DNA from: Dastarcus helophoroides
Lineage: Eukaryota > Arthropoda > Insecta > Coleoptera > Bothrideridae
Direction of reading: 5' to 3'
Assembly (NCBI GenBank): GCA_028583605.1
Contig: CM053330.1
Coordinates: 23,090,129-23,154,128, forward strand
Length of the DNA stretch: 64,000 bases
Part shown: one piece after another, positions 21,961 to 31,608 of the stretch
Layout of the letters: every line of letters starts with the position of its first letter
Position numbering within the stretch: position 1 is the stretch's first letter
Notes under the pieces: model-generated
Databases searched by the model: none
Told to the model about the DNA's origin: nothing
The model's input: the letters and a program-made list of their open reading frames with translations, nothing else
Made by a program: the position numbers and the translations under genes

Positions 21961-22849
21961 ATATTCATATTCTCACGCATATTCTCATATCGTCAAGGTA
22001 AGAACTAAATATCTGCATATAGATACCTATTAATTAATTATGTGAAAAATAATTTCGTTCTTTACAGATATAATTGGTCGATTTTCGATTACAAGTGATG
22101 CTAGTAGAATATAAAATTTCCAATTTAAATGATACACAGGTTGAACCAAATTTGATTTCCACTACAAGGATCTCGTGAACCATTGGAGATACAAGGAAGC
22201 TAAAATGGGAAAAGTAGTGCAGAATCTAATGCCTAACATGATTCCACTGAGAAAACAATTGAATTCCAATGCGTCTTGATTTTATTTAGAAAAAACTGAA
22301 AATCGCCATTTTTTAAAATCAGCTGTAACTTGTTTATTTAAAGTCCGATTAAAAAAATTAAAAAAAAATAATAAGTTCTTTTTTAAGGCCTTTTCATTGT
22401 ATTGACGTAGTTTGTAAAATGGTAAGCGAAGAATTTCGACGTTTTGAGAGTGCCAGACCGCCGCCTTAATTTTTCGTCCAAATATCCGCTTTTCCTGAAG
22501 GTTTTTAGATTCACCTTTTTTGATTATAAAAGAAATTCAAAGTTTCTACTGAAATTTTTTTATTTCACTTTTAATATCTAATGTTCCTAATTTCGTCTTT
22601 GATCTGCAATTTGATGGTGCTCTGAAAAGTTCAAAAATCACCTATTTTGAAAAAATACTGGGTAATTCTAAAAATTTTTTGAAAATATCAAGATAGACTA
22701 AATTTGAAAGATTTAAATATCGAGACTGAAGTCCAACTTTCGACTTTCAAATTATAGTCCAAATTTTAAAGTTTAGATTGGAAACTTTAGGCAAAAGAAA
22801 AAAATGAGCACTCACTAACAACACAATTTTTTCTTTAAATATTGCAGTA
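21961..22849. other. Unassigned AT-rich spacer
   Basis: 22130-22450 contains ggatctcgtgaaccattgga and a poly-pyrimidine end region that recall the 5' non-coding part of IS630-like elements, but no transposase frame can be read. Otherwise nothing. Confidence 0.35.
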
Positions 22850-23560
22850 TTGCTCATTTTGAAGAAGTTTATGTGTCTCTACCATAAAAAAGGTGGGAGT
22901 TGGACACCCTCGAACAAAAATCCTGCCTACGTGCCTGGATCAAAGCTCTCCATAGAAAATTTCCACATATTATACAAAAGCCAAATATTAATAAACAGCA
23001 ATTTTGGGTATAAAATCAGGAAAACTCAAAGCAGAAACAGAAGCTCCACAAGACCAAGCTATTAGAACACGTTATTATGACATGATTGAAAATCAAAACA
23101 AGCACAAGGTGCAAACTTTGCAATAACGCTGAAGAACATAACAGCCACGTTATAGGAGGTGTTCGGAACTAGCAAAGCGTGAATACCTGGAAAGGCAAAA
23201 CAGTGTTTGTCGATATATCCATTGGGTAACGAGTATAGCAATTGGCCTGGAGTGTCAGGAACATTGGTATAAGCACAATCCAGCAGACATAGTAAATGCT
23301 GATAACGTCACAATATTGTACGAACAGCAGGTGCAGACAGATAGAACGGTACCTGCCAATAAACCGGACATCATAATCAGGAACAGAGATAAAAGTTGTA
23401 TGTTAATAGATGTTGCCGTGCCATGTGACAATAATGTAGTAACTAAAGAAGCTGAAAAGTTGCTCAGATATAGAGATCTAGCAATTAAAATCGCTAGGAT
23501 GTGGCACATTAAAGTAGAACTAGTGCCGGTTGTGATAGGGGCCTAGGAGCAATCGCCACA
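22850..23560 (+). pseudogene. CCHC/endonuclease LINE, 3' fragment (second family)
   Basis: Contains the CCHC finger CKLCNNAEEHNSHVIGG at about 23107-23160, where a one-base loss disrupts the last cysteine. The best-preserved part is 23316-23546: TDRTVPANKPDIIIRNRDKS, LIDVAVPCDNNV, AEKLLRYRDLAIKIARMW, VELVPVVIGA. This is the restriction-like endonuclease (KPD...x12-14...D) plus the alpha-helical tail of the family that ends VIGALGTIKKG. It is followed by a 3' UTR and the AAAT/TAA array at 23731. Defective. Confidence 0.85.
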
Positions 23561-23729
23561 AATCAAAAGAAACATTAAAAAAAATCTAGTCAACCAAAGT
23601 TTGTAATAGTACAGCAGATCGCATTGAATGGTACAGCCCATATTTTAAGAAAATTGTTATGAAATACGGAAGACCTTAGCAGTCGGGTAGATTTCTGATC
23701 AAATGGAAGATCCCGGCGATAATGTTGTG

Positions 23730-23837
<108 letters not shown>

Positions 23838-24330
23838 TTAGAAATCCTAACAATAAGTCTTATAGACCAATAACATGCTTACCTACTATTTATAAGCTTA
23901 TTACATCAATAATAGCGCAAAAAATTACTGAGCACTTGAATAGGTACAATATACTAACTGATGAAGAGAAAGGCTGCCGTGCCAAGACACAAGGTTGCAA
24001 AGAACAGATGATAATCGACACAATCGTCACGCAAGAGGCTAAACATCAGATGCGAAATATATCAATTGCATGGATCGATTATCAGAAAGCCTACGACAGT
24101 GTTCCGCACTCGTGGTTGATACAGGTACTGTAATTCTATAAAATAGATAACAATATTATCAACTTTCTGAGAACATGTATGAGTAGCTGGAGAACCACAT
24201 TACTTCTCAACTCAAAGGAAGGTAAAATATCAACCAAAGAGATAAAGATAGACAGTGGTATATTTCAGGGAGATGCTTTAAGCCCCCTCTGGTTCATTTT
24301 AATTCTAAACCCACTTTCCTAAATGTTGCA
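23838..24330 (+). pseudogene. R4/Dong-like LINE, reverse transcriptase fragment
   Basis: Begins immediately after the TAA array. Translation reads RPITCLPTIYKLITSIIAQK, EHLNRYNILTDEEKGCR, ISIAWIDYQKAYDSVPHSWL (first catalytic Asp region), a stop in place of an expected sense codon, FYKIDNNIINFL, SGIFQGDALSPLWFILILNP. It is then cut by the 3' side of hAT copy 2 at about 24330, before the YxDD box. Only one obvious stop (24131-24133), so it is younger than most copies here. Confidence 0.85.
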
Positions 24331-25090
24331 GCCGATTTCAACCCTTCTATTTCGTAAATTACAGTTATTTCAGTTCTTAGTTTTTGTACATTAAAAAATG
24401 GATATACCTTAGTGGTTTCTTTAAAATTCTTTTCGGGAAAAGTGGTTCTATGTTGATTAAATTTTTCAGAAAAAAATAAGGTTGCTGCAATTAAACGGCC
24501 AGTGAAGCTGAATTGTTCTTTAGCTAGGCGGATAATAATGTTGCATAGTACTTTAACTTCGCGAACTACAGAGTTCTGTTAAAACTTCCCTTTTTAATAA
24601 ACATCGTCTGCACAATATTTAAGTCTGGAATAGGTCATCCAAGTCACTTAATTTCCAGTTTTTTCGACACAGATCAGTTACAGAATGGTTGTGCAATTAA
24701 ACTTTGCACTGAATTCACTTTTATTTGTGTTTCACGGCTCACAACATTGACCGACAACAAATTAAAATACCGAGTTGATATTTGGTTTGCATCCACAAGT
24801 GCAACCTAATGCTTGCTTATGGGCAAGTATTTAAATGAACAAAATATGAGTTAAGGCGCAGGTGCATATGTGAAAACCAAAGTTTGCAGTCTAGCTTGCA
24901 AACCATGGACCCAACAACCTCGCCAAATTCCAATGAACCGGGGGAATCCGTTATAGTCATGTTTGGTAACGATAAATCTGTTATATTAATAAATTAAATA
25001 ACAACAATTACTTTATTTTTATCCCGGCTCTTTTTTTTTGAAGGTTGCGCAAACCTGCAAACCTGCAAACCTTAGCACTAGCCGCCACTG
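24331..25090 (-). mobile_element. hAT (ZMYM-type) relic, copy 2
   Basis: About 80-85% identical to 11930-12706 in the same orientation. The terminus CAGTGGCGGCTAGTGCTAAG lies at 25090-25071. It has an extra 9-base repeat of the gcaaacct phrase next to the end, compared with copy 1. Transposase traces (HRTTFPEKNFKETTK, FFNVQKLRTEITVI) are frameshifted; the dimerisation domain is missing because the copy stops at about 24330 inside the LINE. Its terminus interrupts the first Polinton gene. Confidence 0.85.
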
Positions 25091-25420
25091 CTGTAAGGTG
25101 TTATTGTTTGCGGTTAACTTAAAATGTTTCTCCTTTGTGATTTCTTTTTCGAACTCGTCTAATAGAATTTTATGTAGATATTTTTCAATATCTAACAATT
25201 CGTAAGATCCAGTTGGAATAGTAATTACTCGTTCGGCGGTCTCGCCTACTTTTGTATAATAAAATTTATTACACCCCTCCTCTATATTGGGAATACTATT
25301 ATATGTATGAAAACCACTCAAAGCTAAGGCGTAGCTACGATTTGGGCTCAGCTCAATCGGTGGATAAAAATCTGCAGATAATCTGCTTGAACGACCTGTT
25401 AACGTAAAGATCTCGGACAT
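25091..25420 (-). pseudogene. Polinton structural-type protein, C-terminus cut off
   Basis: The ATG-started frame reads MSEIFTLTGRSSRLSADFYP, then YNSIPNIEEGCNKFYY and VITIPTGSYELLDIEKYL. This N-terminal domain is one I recognise from proteins annotated in many invertebrate genomes next to Polinton genes. A capsid-related (jelly-roll) role is an inference, not shown. After about 110 residues the frame runs into the hAT terminus at 25090 and ends in foreign residues at 25019. Family members are two to three times longer, so most of the gene is missing. Confidence 0.75.
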
Positions 25421-25484
25421 GACTAAAATAATGAGAAAGTTTTAAGTTTATTTAAATTAATTTGGTAAACGGAAAAAATAAATG

Positions 25485-25895
25485 TTATTGAAAAATATTG
25501 TTTTTTATATTTGCTAAAATTTGTAAGCACATATGCCCACAATTATAACTGTTGAAATCTTAAAACCTTTTGTGATTATATTTTATTGTTTTTACATTTA
25601 AATACGCAACCAATTCTTTGAGTGGTTTTAAATTACCAAAACCATCGAAGTATATTGCAATATTGCCACGTTTTTTATAAGCTACCCAATGAGTGCCAGA
25701 ATTTTTACTGCTGTCCAAATTAATTATTCCACATTCATTTTTCCAAACTTTTTTGGGTAAACAATCTCTCATAAAAACCCCTCTAAAATGTGGTATATTA
25801 ATTGCATATTTTTTTATGTCAAGATCGGTGAGAGCTCGACGTGGCAGATTTTTTAGTTTTTTGGAAAATGTTTTAAATAGAGACCCATTCCTCTT
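25485..25895 (-). pseudogene. Adenain-like cysteine protease (PRO), nonsense-broken
   Basis: Processing protease of Polinton virions, of the adenovirus maturation protease family. The frame from about 25895 reads NLPRRALTDLDIKKYA, FRGVFMRDCLPKK, IINLDSSKNSGTHWVAY (catalytic His) and IYFDGFG (catalytic acid), then a TAA at 25562-25560. After it, in the same frame, come NSYNCGHMC (nucleophile Cys at 25541-25539) and a natural end at 25485. In the family a glutamine precedes this serine/cysteine segment, so the stop falls on the conserved oxyanion-hole position. No ATG lies at the expected N-terminus, and the frame overlaps the 3' end of the neighbouring gene by 43 nt. About 136 codons, near full family length. 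Confidence 0.88.
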
Positions 25896-26635
25896 TTATG
25901 TTTTTTTATATATAAACCATCACCCTTTTTTCCCATGGCTATAGCCTCGATTGTTTTATTATGCCTTTGAGATTCTTCTAATTGGTTTCTCGCTGCTTTG
26001 GCATCATTAACAGCCTTTGCAATACCAGCGGCACCACCAGATAATGCCTCAACTGCACTTAATCCAGCAAAAAGAGGTATTAAAAATGGTAAAATACCCC
26101 CGGTTTTAGGAATAGGTATAACGCGTGGTAAATTTATTCTATCGCGACCACCTCTCCGTTTGACATTCATACGAGCTGTTTTTAATGCCTCTAAGCTTAA
26201 TTTTTTTATACCATCACCATCGTAACCTATTTTTTTCCTTTTTAAATATTTTCGCAGCGGTTGGAAGATAGCTTTTCGAAATGTCACTCCCCTTTTCAGT
26301 CCCATACCTAATTTACGCTTAACCTTCATCGCTCCAGTTACAACCAATGCTGCAGCTTTTTCTCCGAATTTTGAGTCTTTCGATTTAACTCTTTGCCACG
26401 CTTTATCCTCTAAAATTTTATCTGCTTGATGTCTCGCTGGCAATTCTTTATTTTTCGAATAGGCTATGTCGTTTTCTCTACAAGCTTCGTCTAATGGGTT
26501 AATTCCTCTATCTCTTTTCCGTTGTTCGAGTTTGGTAAACGGGCCACAAAAATTATAATTAGGTAAATGTAATTCTGGAAGTGGTAATTTGTTTAAAGCA
26601 GCATTAAAGAGACCTTCTCCTTTGGGAATCAACAT
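25853..26635 (-). CDS. PLA2-like / membrane-active Polinton virion protein
   Basis: Intact 260-codon frame with ATG at 26635. Residues 25-60 resemble the phospholipase A2 motif of parvovirus VP1 and related virion proteins: FCGPFTKLEQR (calcium-loop position) and DEACRENDIAYS (catalytic helix). In active enzymes the helix has His-Asp and the loop GxG; here they are Asn-Asp (residues 55-56) and GPF, so catalysis is doubtful. Residues about 175-215 are a hydrophobic, Gly/Ala-rich stretch (GGILPFLIPLFAGLSAVEAL) followed by an amphipathic Ala/Lys segment, as in membrane-lytic minor capsid proteins such as adenovirus pVI (analogy only). It is strongly basic in the middle. It diverges from the ATPase gene across 61 bp. 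Confidence 0.8.
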   Translation of the reverse strand: MLIPKGEGLFNAALNKLPLPELHLPNYNFCGPFTKLEQRKRDRGINPLDEACRENDIAYSKNKELPARHQADKILEDKAWQRVKSKDSKFGEKAAALVVTGAMKVKRKLGMGLKRGVTFRKAIFQPLRKYLKRKKIGYDGDGIKKLSLEALKTARMNVKRRGGRDRINLPRVIPIPKTGGILPFLIPLFAGLSAVEALSGGAAGIAKAVNDAKAARNQLEESQRHNKTIEAIAMGKKGDGLYIKKHKRGMGLYLKHFPKN

Positions 26636-26696
26636 ACTAACTGAGTATACATATATATGTATAATTTCATATATAAATATTTCAGTTTATAAAATA
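26636..26696. promoter_or_regulatory. Divergent intergenic promoter region
   Basis: The only spacer between the divergent virion-protein and ATPase genes is 61 bp and very AT-rich, with catatatataaatatt-like TATA elements readable toward both sides. Inferred to hold both promoters; no other motif recognised. Confidence 0.45.
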
Positions 26697-27377
26697 ATGC
26701 GTACCAAGAAACATTCTTTGACATTACCGGTTACAAATTTCGATGTTGTTGATAATAAGGGTAATTCAATTCACCATAGCGCTTTATTACCGAATGCAAT
26801 AAGAGCAATTATTGCAGGACCGAGCGGTTGTGGAAAAACCAATGCACTCCTTTCTTTGTTATTTAACACAAATGGACTTCGATTCGAAAATATTTATATA
26901 TACTCAAAATCTTTGTACCAACCGAAATATCAACTATTGGAAAATGTAATCAAATTAGTGCCCGAAATTGGATATTATGCCTACAATGAAAATGCAAATA
27001 TAGTGGATTTGACGAAAGCAAAAAAGAATTCTATATTTATTTTCGATGATGTTGCCTGCGATAAACAAAACAAAATTCGGGAATATTTTAGTATAGCTAG
27101 ACATAAGCACATCGATTGCTTTTTCTTATGTCAAACATACACGAAAATTTCCAAACATTTAATTAGAGATAACGCAAATTTCCTAATATTATTCAAACAA
27201 GATAACATGAATCTGAGGCATGTGTATGATGACCATGTGACTACAGATATGTCTTTTGAGAAATTTAAACAAATATGTTCTGAATCTTGGCAACAACCGT
27301 ATGGATTTCTAGTAGTTGTAAAAGATTGTAATGAGGGGAGATATAGAAAAGGGTTTGACAGCTACATATATTTTTAG
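26697..27377 (+). CDS. Polinton packaging ATPase (FtsK/HerA superfamily)
   Basis: DNA-packaging NTPase that pumps the genome into capsids in related viruses. From the ATG at 26697 (an in-frame upstream start overlaps the opposite gene and adds unrelated residues) the protein is 226 aa, the usual Polinton ATP length. Walker A GPSGCGKT at residues 41-48, Walker B SIFIFDDV at about 112-119, and the downstream FLCQTYTKI block typical of these ATPases are all present. No internal stop, so it is potentially intact. The stop lies 18 nt before the metalloproteinase start codon. Confidence 0.92.
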   Translation: MRTKKHSLTLPVTNFDVVDNKGNSIHHSALLPNAIRAIIAGPSGCGKTNALLSLLFNTNGLRFENIYIYSKSLYQPKYQLLENVIKLVPEIGYYAYNENANIVDLTKAKKNSIFIFDDVACDKQNKIREYFSIARHKHIDCFFLCQTYTKISKHLIRDNANFLILFKQDNMNLRHVYDDHVTTDMSFEKFKQICSESWQQPYGFLVVVKDCNEGRYRKGFDSYIYF

Positions 27378-27395
27378 TCTACTTTGTACTTCACC

Positions 27396-28961
27396 ATGGT
27401 GCACAACATGTGGTTCTTACTTTTGTTTTGTTTTAATTGTGTTAGAGCGGTAGCGGGGCACACTATAGAAGAAGAAGTCTTGAAATATTTATCTTGGAAA
27501 GGCTACATCGATTCGAATGCAAATATTTCATCGGTAATAAATGACTTTTCGATAGAATTAAAATTGTTTCAAAAAACATACGGTCTCCCAGAAACTGGAG
27601 CTATAAACAATGAAACGTTAGATTTTATGCGACAGCCTAGTTGTGGAAATAAAGATTTTCCAAAAAATTTTCAAATATCAACCAATAAATGGAATAAACA
27701 CAATATTACTTGGACTTTTATCGGAGGGCATCAAATAACAAGATTTCTTACAGCAACAGCTTTTGATATATGGGAAGAACATATTCCCCTATCATTTTAT
27801 TATGTTAAAGATAAGAATGCTGCTGATATTATTATTTCATACGGGGATTATAACCATAAAATGTGTTTGGATAATGTTACTTGTCCATTCTCGTTAAATG
27901 ATTTAGTTTTGGGTCATTCTTATTATCCAACCGATAGAGATAGCGTTGTTGAAATTCATCTAAATAAAAAAAATCAATGGTCCTTTGCAATGTATAAAAG
28001 AGAAAATGTTAACATTAGTTTTATTACAGTAATGATTCATGAAATAGGACACGCTTTAGGATTGGTACATTCTAACGATAAAGATTCCATAATGTATCCA
28101 GTTGCGAAAGATTTTAAAATTAAACTCAATCGAGATGATATTGCTGCAATTCAACATCTTTATGGTTCAAAACCTAAAAAAACAACGACTGCATCACCAC
28201 CATAAACAACGATAACGACGATGACGACGACGGTGACGACGCCGGTGACGAGCACTTCAAATTTTAACATGAATTCTCATAAAAAAATGTCTTCCTATGA
28301 AAACAAAGATATTTTCCAAATGAAAAATATCCAACAGTTTTTAATACTAGACAAAAGAATGTATATACTTAAAAATAATATGTTTTGGTCTTTCGATTTA
28401 CTAACTAAAACGTTAGAAAAATCAACACCAAAATTGTTAGTTGACTGGTTTCAGTTCCTTCCCAAAGATTTTCAACAAATACACGGTGTTTATCAAGATA
28501 TTTCACAAAATGTAATAACTTTTGTTGATAATTGAATTTATATAATGAAATATCCAGGATGGCAATTACTGTATAAGCAAAACCTTTATTCACTTTTAAA
28601 TGCAAATAATAAAATACATGCTGTTCTGAATACATATTCGGGAAAAATTTTATATGATGATTATCTTGTGAATGAAATAAAATTAAATGGTCATTATCTA
28701 ACAAATGTATTACGAGGATTACGAATAGGGAATGTATTCCCCGGCATACCAATAGCAAGTGAATTTGCATTCAGATATATCGATGGAAATATATATTTTT
28801 TTAAACATAATACTGTATACCAATTTAACGAATTTGTGGGTACTGTAAATAAAGCTGAGAAAAATAACTTGGAAATATTTGGTATTAATTGCCCTAACCA
28901 AGGATTACTAGAGCAGTTAAAAGCTGTTTTGCTAAAATTACAAAAAGCATTATCAAATTAA
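27396..28961 (+). pseudogene. Matrix metalloproteinase (MMP) captured in the Polinton, two nonsense codons
   Basis: One continuous frame of 522 codons broken only by TAA (28203-28205) and TGA (28533-28535). ATG at 27396 lies in a good context (caccATGg). Residues 1-21 are a signal peptide. Residues about 24-80 form the peptidoglycan-binding-like prodomain, ending in PSCGNKD (81-87), a variant cysteine switch (PRCGxPD in animals). Catalytic domain with HEIGHALGLVH (215-225, three zinc His and Glu) and Met-turn MYP (233-235). After a Thr-rich hinge containing the first stop come hemopexin-like blades (RYIDGNIYFFKHNTVYQF near 28770-28830). Family: secreted matrixins that cleave extracellular matrix; granulovirus and entomopoxvirus copies are known. 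Gene position, spacing and base composition match the Polinton neighbours. The prodomain-catalytic part (269 aa) remains an open frame by itself. Confidence 0.92.
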
Positions 28962-29063
28962 ATGGTATAAATAAAACAACCGCAAACACAAACAAGGCCA
29001 AACATAGGAAAATCTAAACAATAAATAACCACAAATAGATAACAAATATCAAATAGTGGGAAA

Positions 29064-29477
29064 ATGGACAAATATAAAAGCATTTATTGTGGGGATAAAA
29101 TTCAGTTAGTTATACAACAACGAAGATATAAAATGGATTTTGAAAAAATTAATTCACTATCGTACGTCAAAGATATCAAAAAACTGATTGAGTTGGATAT
29201 CGGTAGAAAATATGTTATATTTGATATAACTATATTACCTACAACTGTGGGTGACTCCATATTGGCGGACCTAGGCGACTTCGGAGTTTGGCTTCCACAA
29301 AAATATATCAAAGTGTTCGATGAAAAGGCCATGGAAGACTTCAAGGTAAATTTTAAGGGAAGAATTTATTTACAAGTTCAACAACACAGAATTATACAAG
29401 GAAAGGACTGTGCTTTCATTCAAATTGACAAATTGACAAATTATAGTCATGGACGTGGAGGACCTAAACTGTTATGA
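29064..29477 (+). CDS. Polinton-associated hypothetical protein (137 aa)
   Basis: Intact frame with ATG, basic N-terminus (QQRRYKMDF) and a beta-rich core reading KYVIFDITILPTTVGDSIL, FGVWLPQKYIKVF and GRIYLQVQQHR. The layout resembles small Polinton proteins of the type with LPKRYxxVF and LxLxYxG blocks that I have seen beside integrase genes; an OB-fold nucleic-acid-binding role would be a guess. It is preceded by 100 bp of AT-rich DNA after the MMP gene and overlaps the next gene by 29 nt in another frame, which suggests coupled expression. Confidence 0.65.
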   Translation: MDKYKSIYCGDKIQLVIQQRRYKMDFEKINSLSYVKDIKKLIELDIGRKYVIFDITILPTTVGDSILADLGDFGVWLPQKYIKVFDEKAMEDFKVNFKGRIYLQVQQHRIIQGKDCAFIQIDKLTNYSHGRGGPKLL

Positions 29478-29799
29478 AAATATAGACGATTTATCATCCT
29501 CATCAAATGATTGTGAATTTGTGTGTGTGTATAATCCAAGGTCGCTTTTAGAATTTTCTATTTATAAATGTTTGGAAAATTATATGTCATTTTTTATAAA
29601 AGATTTGGAAATTATTAGTAATTTAAGTCAAAGCATAAAAAACGTAAAAATAAATGGTAAATTTATGTACCACAATGATATTTATCTCTGGTATGTTAAA
29701 CAAAATATGCATAAATGGATACAAACTATTAAATATTGTAAGGCTATTTGTGTTAAACTGGAATTTCCATACACTTGCAAAATAAAAGAGCAATTTTAG
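29449..29799 (+). CDS. Small hypothetical protein of the Polinton (116 aa)
   Basis: The ATG at 29449 lies inside the preceding gene. The protein is acidic and Ser-rich at the N-terminus (DVEDLNCYENIDDLSSSSND) and then aromatic, with regular leucine spacing that suggests helices. No motif, signal peptide or membrane segment is recognised. It converges on the integrase gene with 74 bp between stops, a spacer that also holds AAATAAA-like polyadenylation signals for either side. Unknown function. Confidence 0.55.
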   Translation: MDVEDLNCYENIDDLSSSSNDCEFVCVYNPRSLLEFSIYKCLENYMSFFIKDLEIISNLSQSIKNVKINGKFMYHNDIYLWYVKQNMHKWIQTIKYCKAICVKLEFPYTCKIKEQF

Positions 29800-29873
29800 A
29801 ATTTGTATTTTTCTTTAAATCTAACCCCAATCAAATAAAACGAAATGAATTTTTCTTTATTTATTTATATGTA

Positions 29874-30801
29874 TTACAAAATAACACGATCTTTTTCAAT
29901 CCAACTGTTATGGGATTTATCCAAACCTAACCATTTAATATACAATTTTTTTCCTTTTCTACGTAAAATTTTTTCCACCAAGTAAACGTCTGGTTGGTGA
30001 GTTTTTTGTAATTCTTCAGCATAAAAGCCACCAATGATCGGATGTCCTCGCATATCTTCAAGTAAATAAGTTGTGGGGTTTGTGATCCGAACTTGTCTGA
30101 TTTTAAATAATTCTATGGTCCAATTAGGTGTGTATCCCTTAGCAAATAAATGTTTAGCTTTACTGATGCGTACAATATCTCCAATTTTAAATTTTCTCAA
30201 GCCGGCTACTTTTATGGAGCTGTAAACCCTGTTGAAAAGACTTTTTTTGTTTTGTTTATTTACTTCAGATGGCTTCATTCCAATGGTTCGATGTTTCGAA
30301 TTGATATATTCTTCGACAACATCATTTAGATAATCGATCCATTTATGTTTTCCATGCAAACTAAACAGCTTGTATAGCTTTTCCTTTAATGTTCTAATAA
30401 CTCGTTCAACTATTGCAGCTTTTTTTGCACTAAATGTACTATAATGATTAATCGTGAACTTTTTTATCAATTTGTTAAAATTATTATTATAAAATTCTTT
30501 GCCTTGATCGCTTTGTAAATTTTTGGGAGTACGACCCTTATTTTGTTTAATTATTTGACTCATTGCCTTAGTGACATCATCGCCTGATTTACTTTTGATT
30601 GGTTGAGCCCAAACGAATTTGGAAAAACAATCGATTGCAACAAGAATATACTTGTATCCTCTATTTTGCTTCGCATAATCAACAAATTCGGCTAAATCGA
30701 TTTGCCAAAGGTCCCCCAAACTTTTAACAATTGTTCTTCTTCGAGAAAAATTTTTTTCTTATAGGTTTATGGAGTTCCTTTACAACTTGTTGCTTACTCA
30801 T
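29874..30801 (-). pseudogene. Polinton retroviral-type integrase with chromodomain, N-terminally defective
   Basis: DDE recombinase that inserts the element. Core: DLWQIDLAEF (first Asp), NLQSDQGKEFYNNNF (second Asp), KKAAIVERVIRTLKEKLY (Glu), then an SH3-like segment FKIGDIVRISK and a C-terminal chromodomain (VYLVEKILRRKGKKLYIKWL, then SWIEK). The frame is open from 29874 to about 30745. There a homopolymer (A7T5 at 30746-30757 on the minus strand) shifts the frame relative to the upstream ATG at 30801 and ELHKPIRKKF. The N-terminal HHCC zinc domain, normally about 80 residues further upstream, is absent. The catalytic core is undamaged. Confidence 0.9.
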
Positions 30802-30821
30802 AACTAACTAACTGACTAATT

Positions 30822-31591
30822 TTAATTAAAACTAGGAATATGTAGCATTTTCATAACCTCTTTAACTAATTTATCTTTATGTTGATCTAATCTATGATCA
30901 ATCATTTTATTTATGGATTGTGTGTTTGTATCCTGCATGATTTGATTATAGTTTTTTTCTAACGGTTTCATATGTTCATGTACTACATTATAATTGGTGT
31001 TCATTTGATTGAGAATGTCACCAACCTTGTTTAGGGAAGTTTGTACATTTTTAACCAAATTCGAATGACTAAATAACGACTCTTGAAGATCCTTAATATT
31101 GCTTTGATCTTGTCTTAATTCCTTGATTGTTTTTTGTGAAATTTGATCATAAAAGGTGGATGTGCCTTTAATTGTACCAATAAATGTGCACCAAGGTCTT
31201 CGAATTTTTTCGCCCACTTTTCATGTTGCTTTTGCAATATTTTATCAATTAAATTTATCTCCTTTTTAACATCATCGAATGTTGTGGTAATTTTATTATT
31301 CAGCTGACCGAAAGCTTCTTTCATATTTCCCTTTACCATTGATATGTCAGAATTTCTAATTTCTCTTTCAGCAATTACTTGTCCTTTAACATCTTAAGAT
31401 AAATGGTTAATTTCTTTCGATATGTAACCTAATGTTGCAGCATCTTCGGGATCTTCAGGATCACCCACATTGCATAGACGATGATTTTTTAAATCGTAGT
31501 GTCCATCAGAGGTGTAGGCCAGCTGTTGCTTCACTAATACATCTCTTTTCTTCGATGATGAGGAGAAGTGACCGAACTTGTCGATTACCAT
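30822..31591 (-). pseudogene. Polinton coiled-coil protein, one stop and one frameshift
   Basis: Starts ATG at 31591 (MVIDKFGHFSSSSKKRDVLV) with a short structured tip containing KNHRLCNVGDPEDPEDAATL, a block I have seen in Polinton proteins. An in-frame TAA at 31396-31394 follows, then DVKGQVIAEREIRNSDI and a long coiled coil in the same frame to about 31200. There it passes into another frame (TFYDQISQKTIKELRQDQSN onward) and ends at 30822. Heptad-like hydrophobic spacing spans about 200 residues, suggesting a trimeric fibre or tail-like shaft; that role is inference. Broken in two places. Confidence 0.75.
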
Positions 31592-31608
31592 TTTAATACT
31601 AAAGAAAT

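Noticed and set aside
28221..28961. Two independent small genes after the MMP
   Set aside because: Both are in the same frame as the MMP and match hemopexin-like sequence, so they are the rest of one broken gene.
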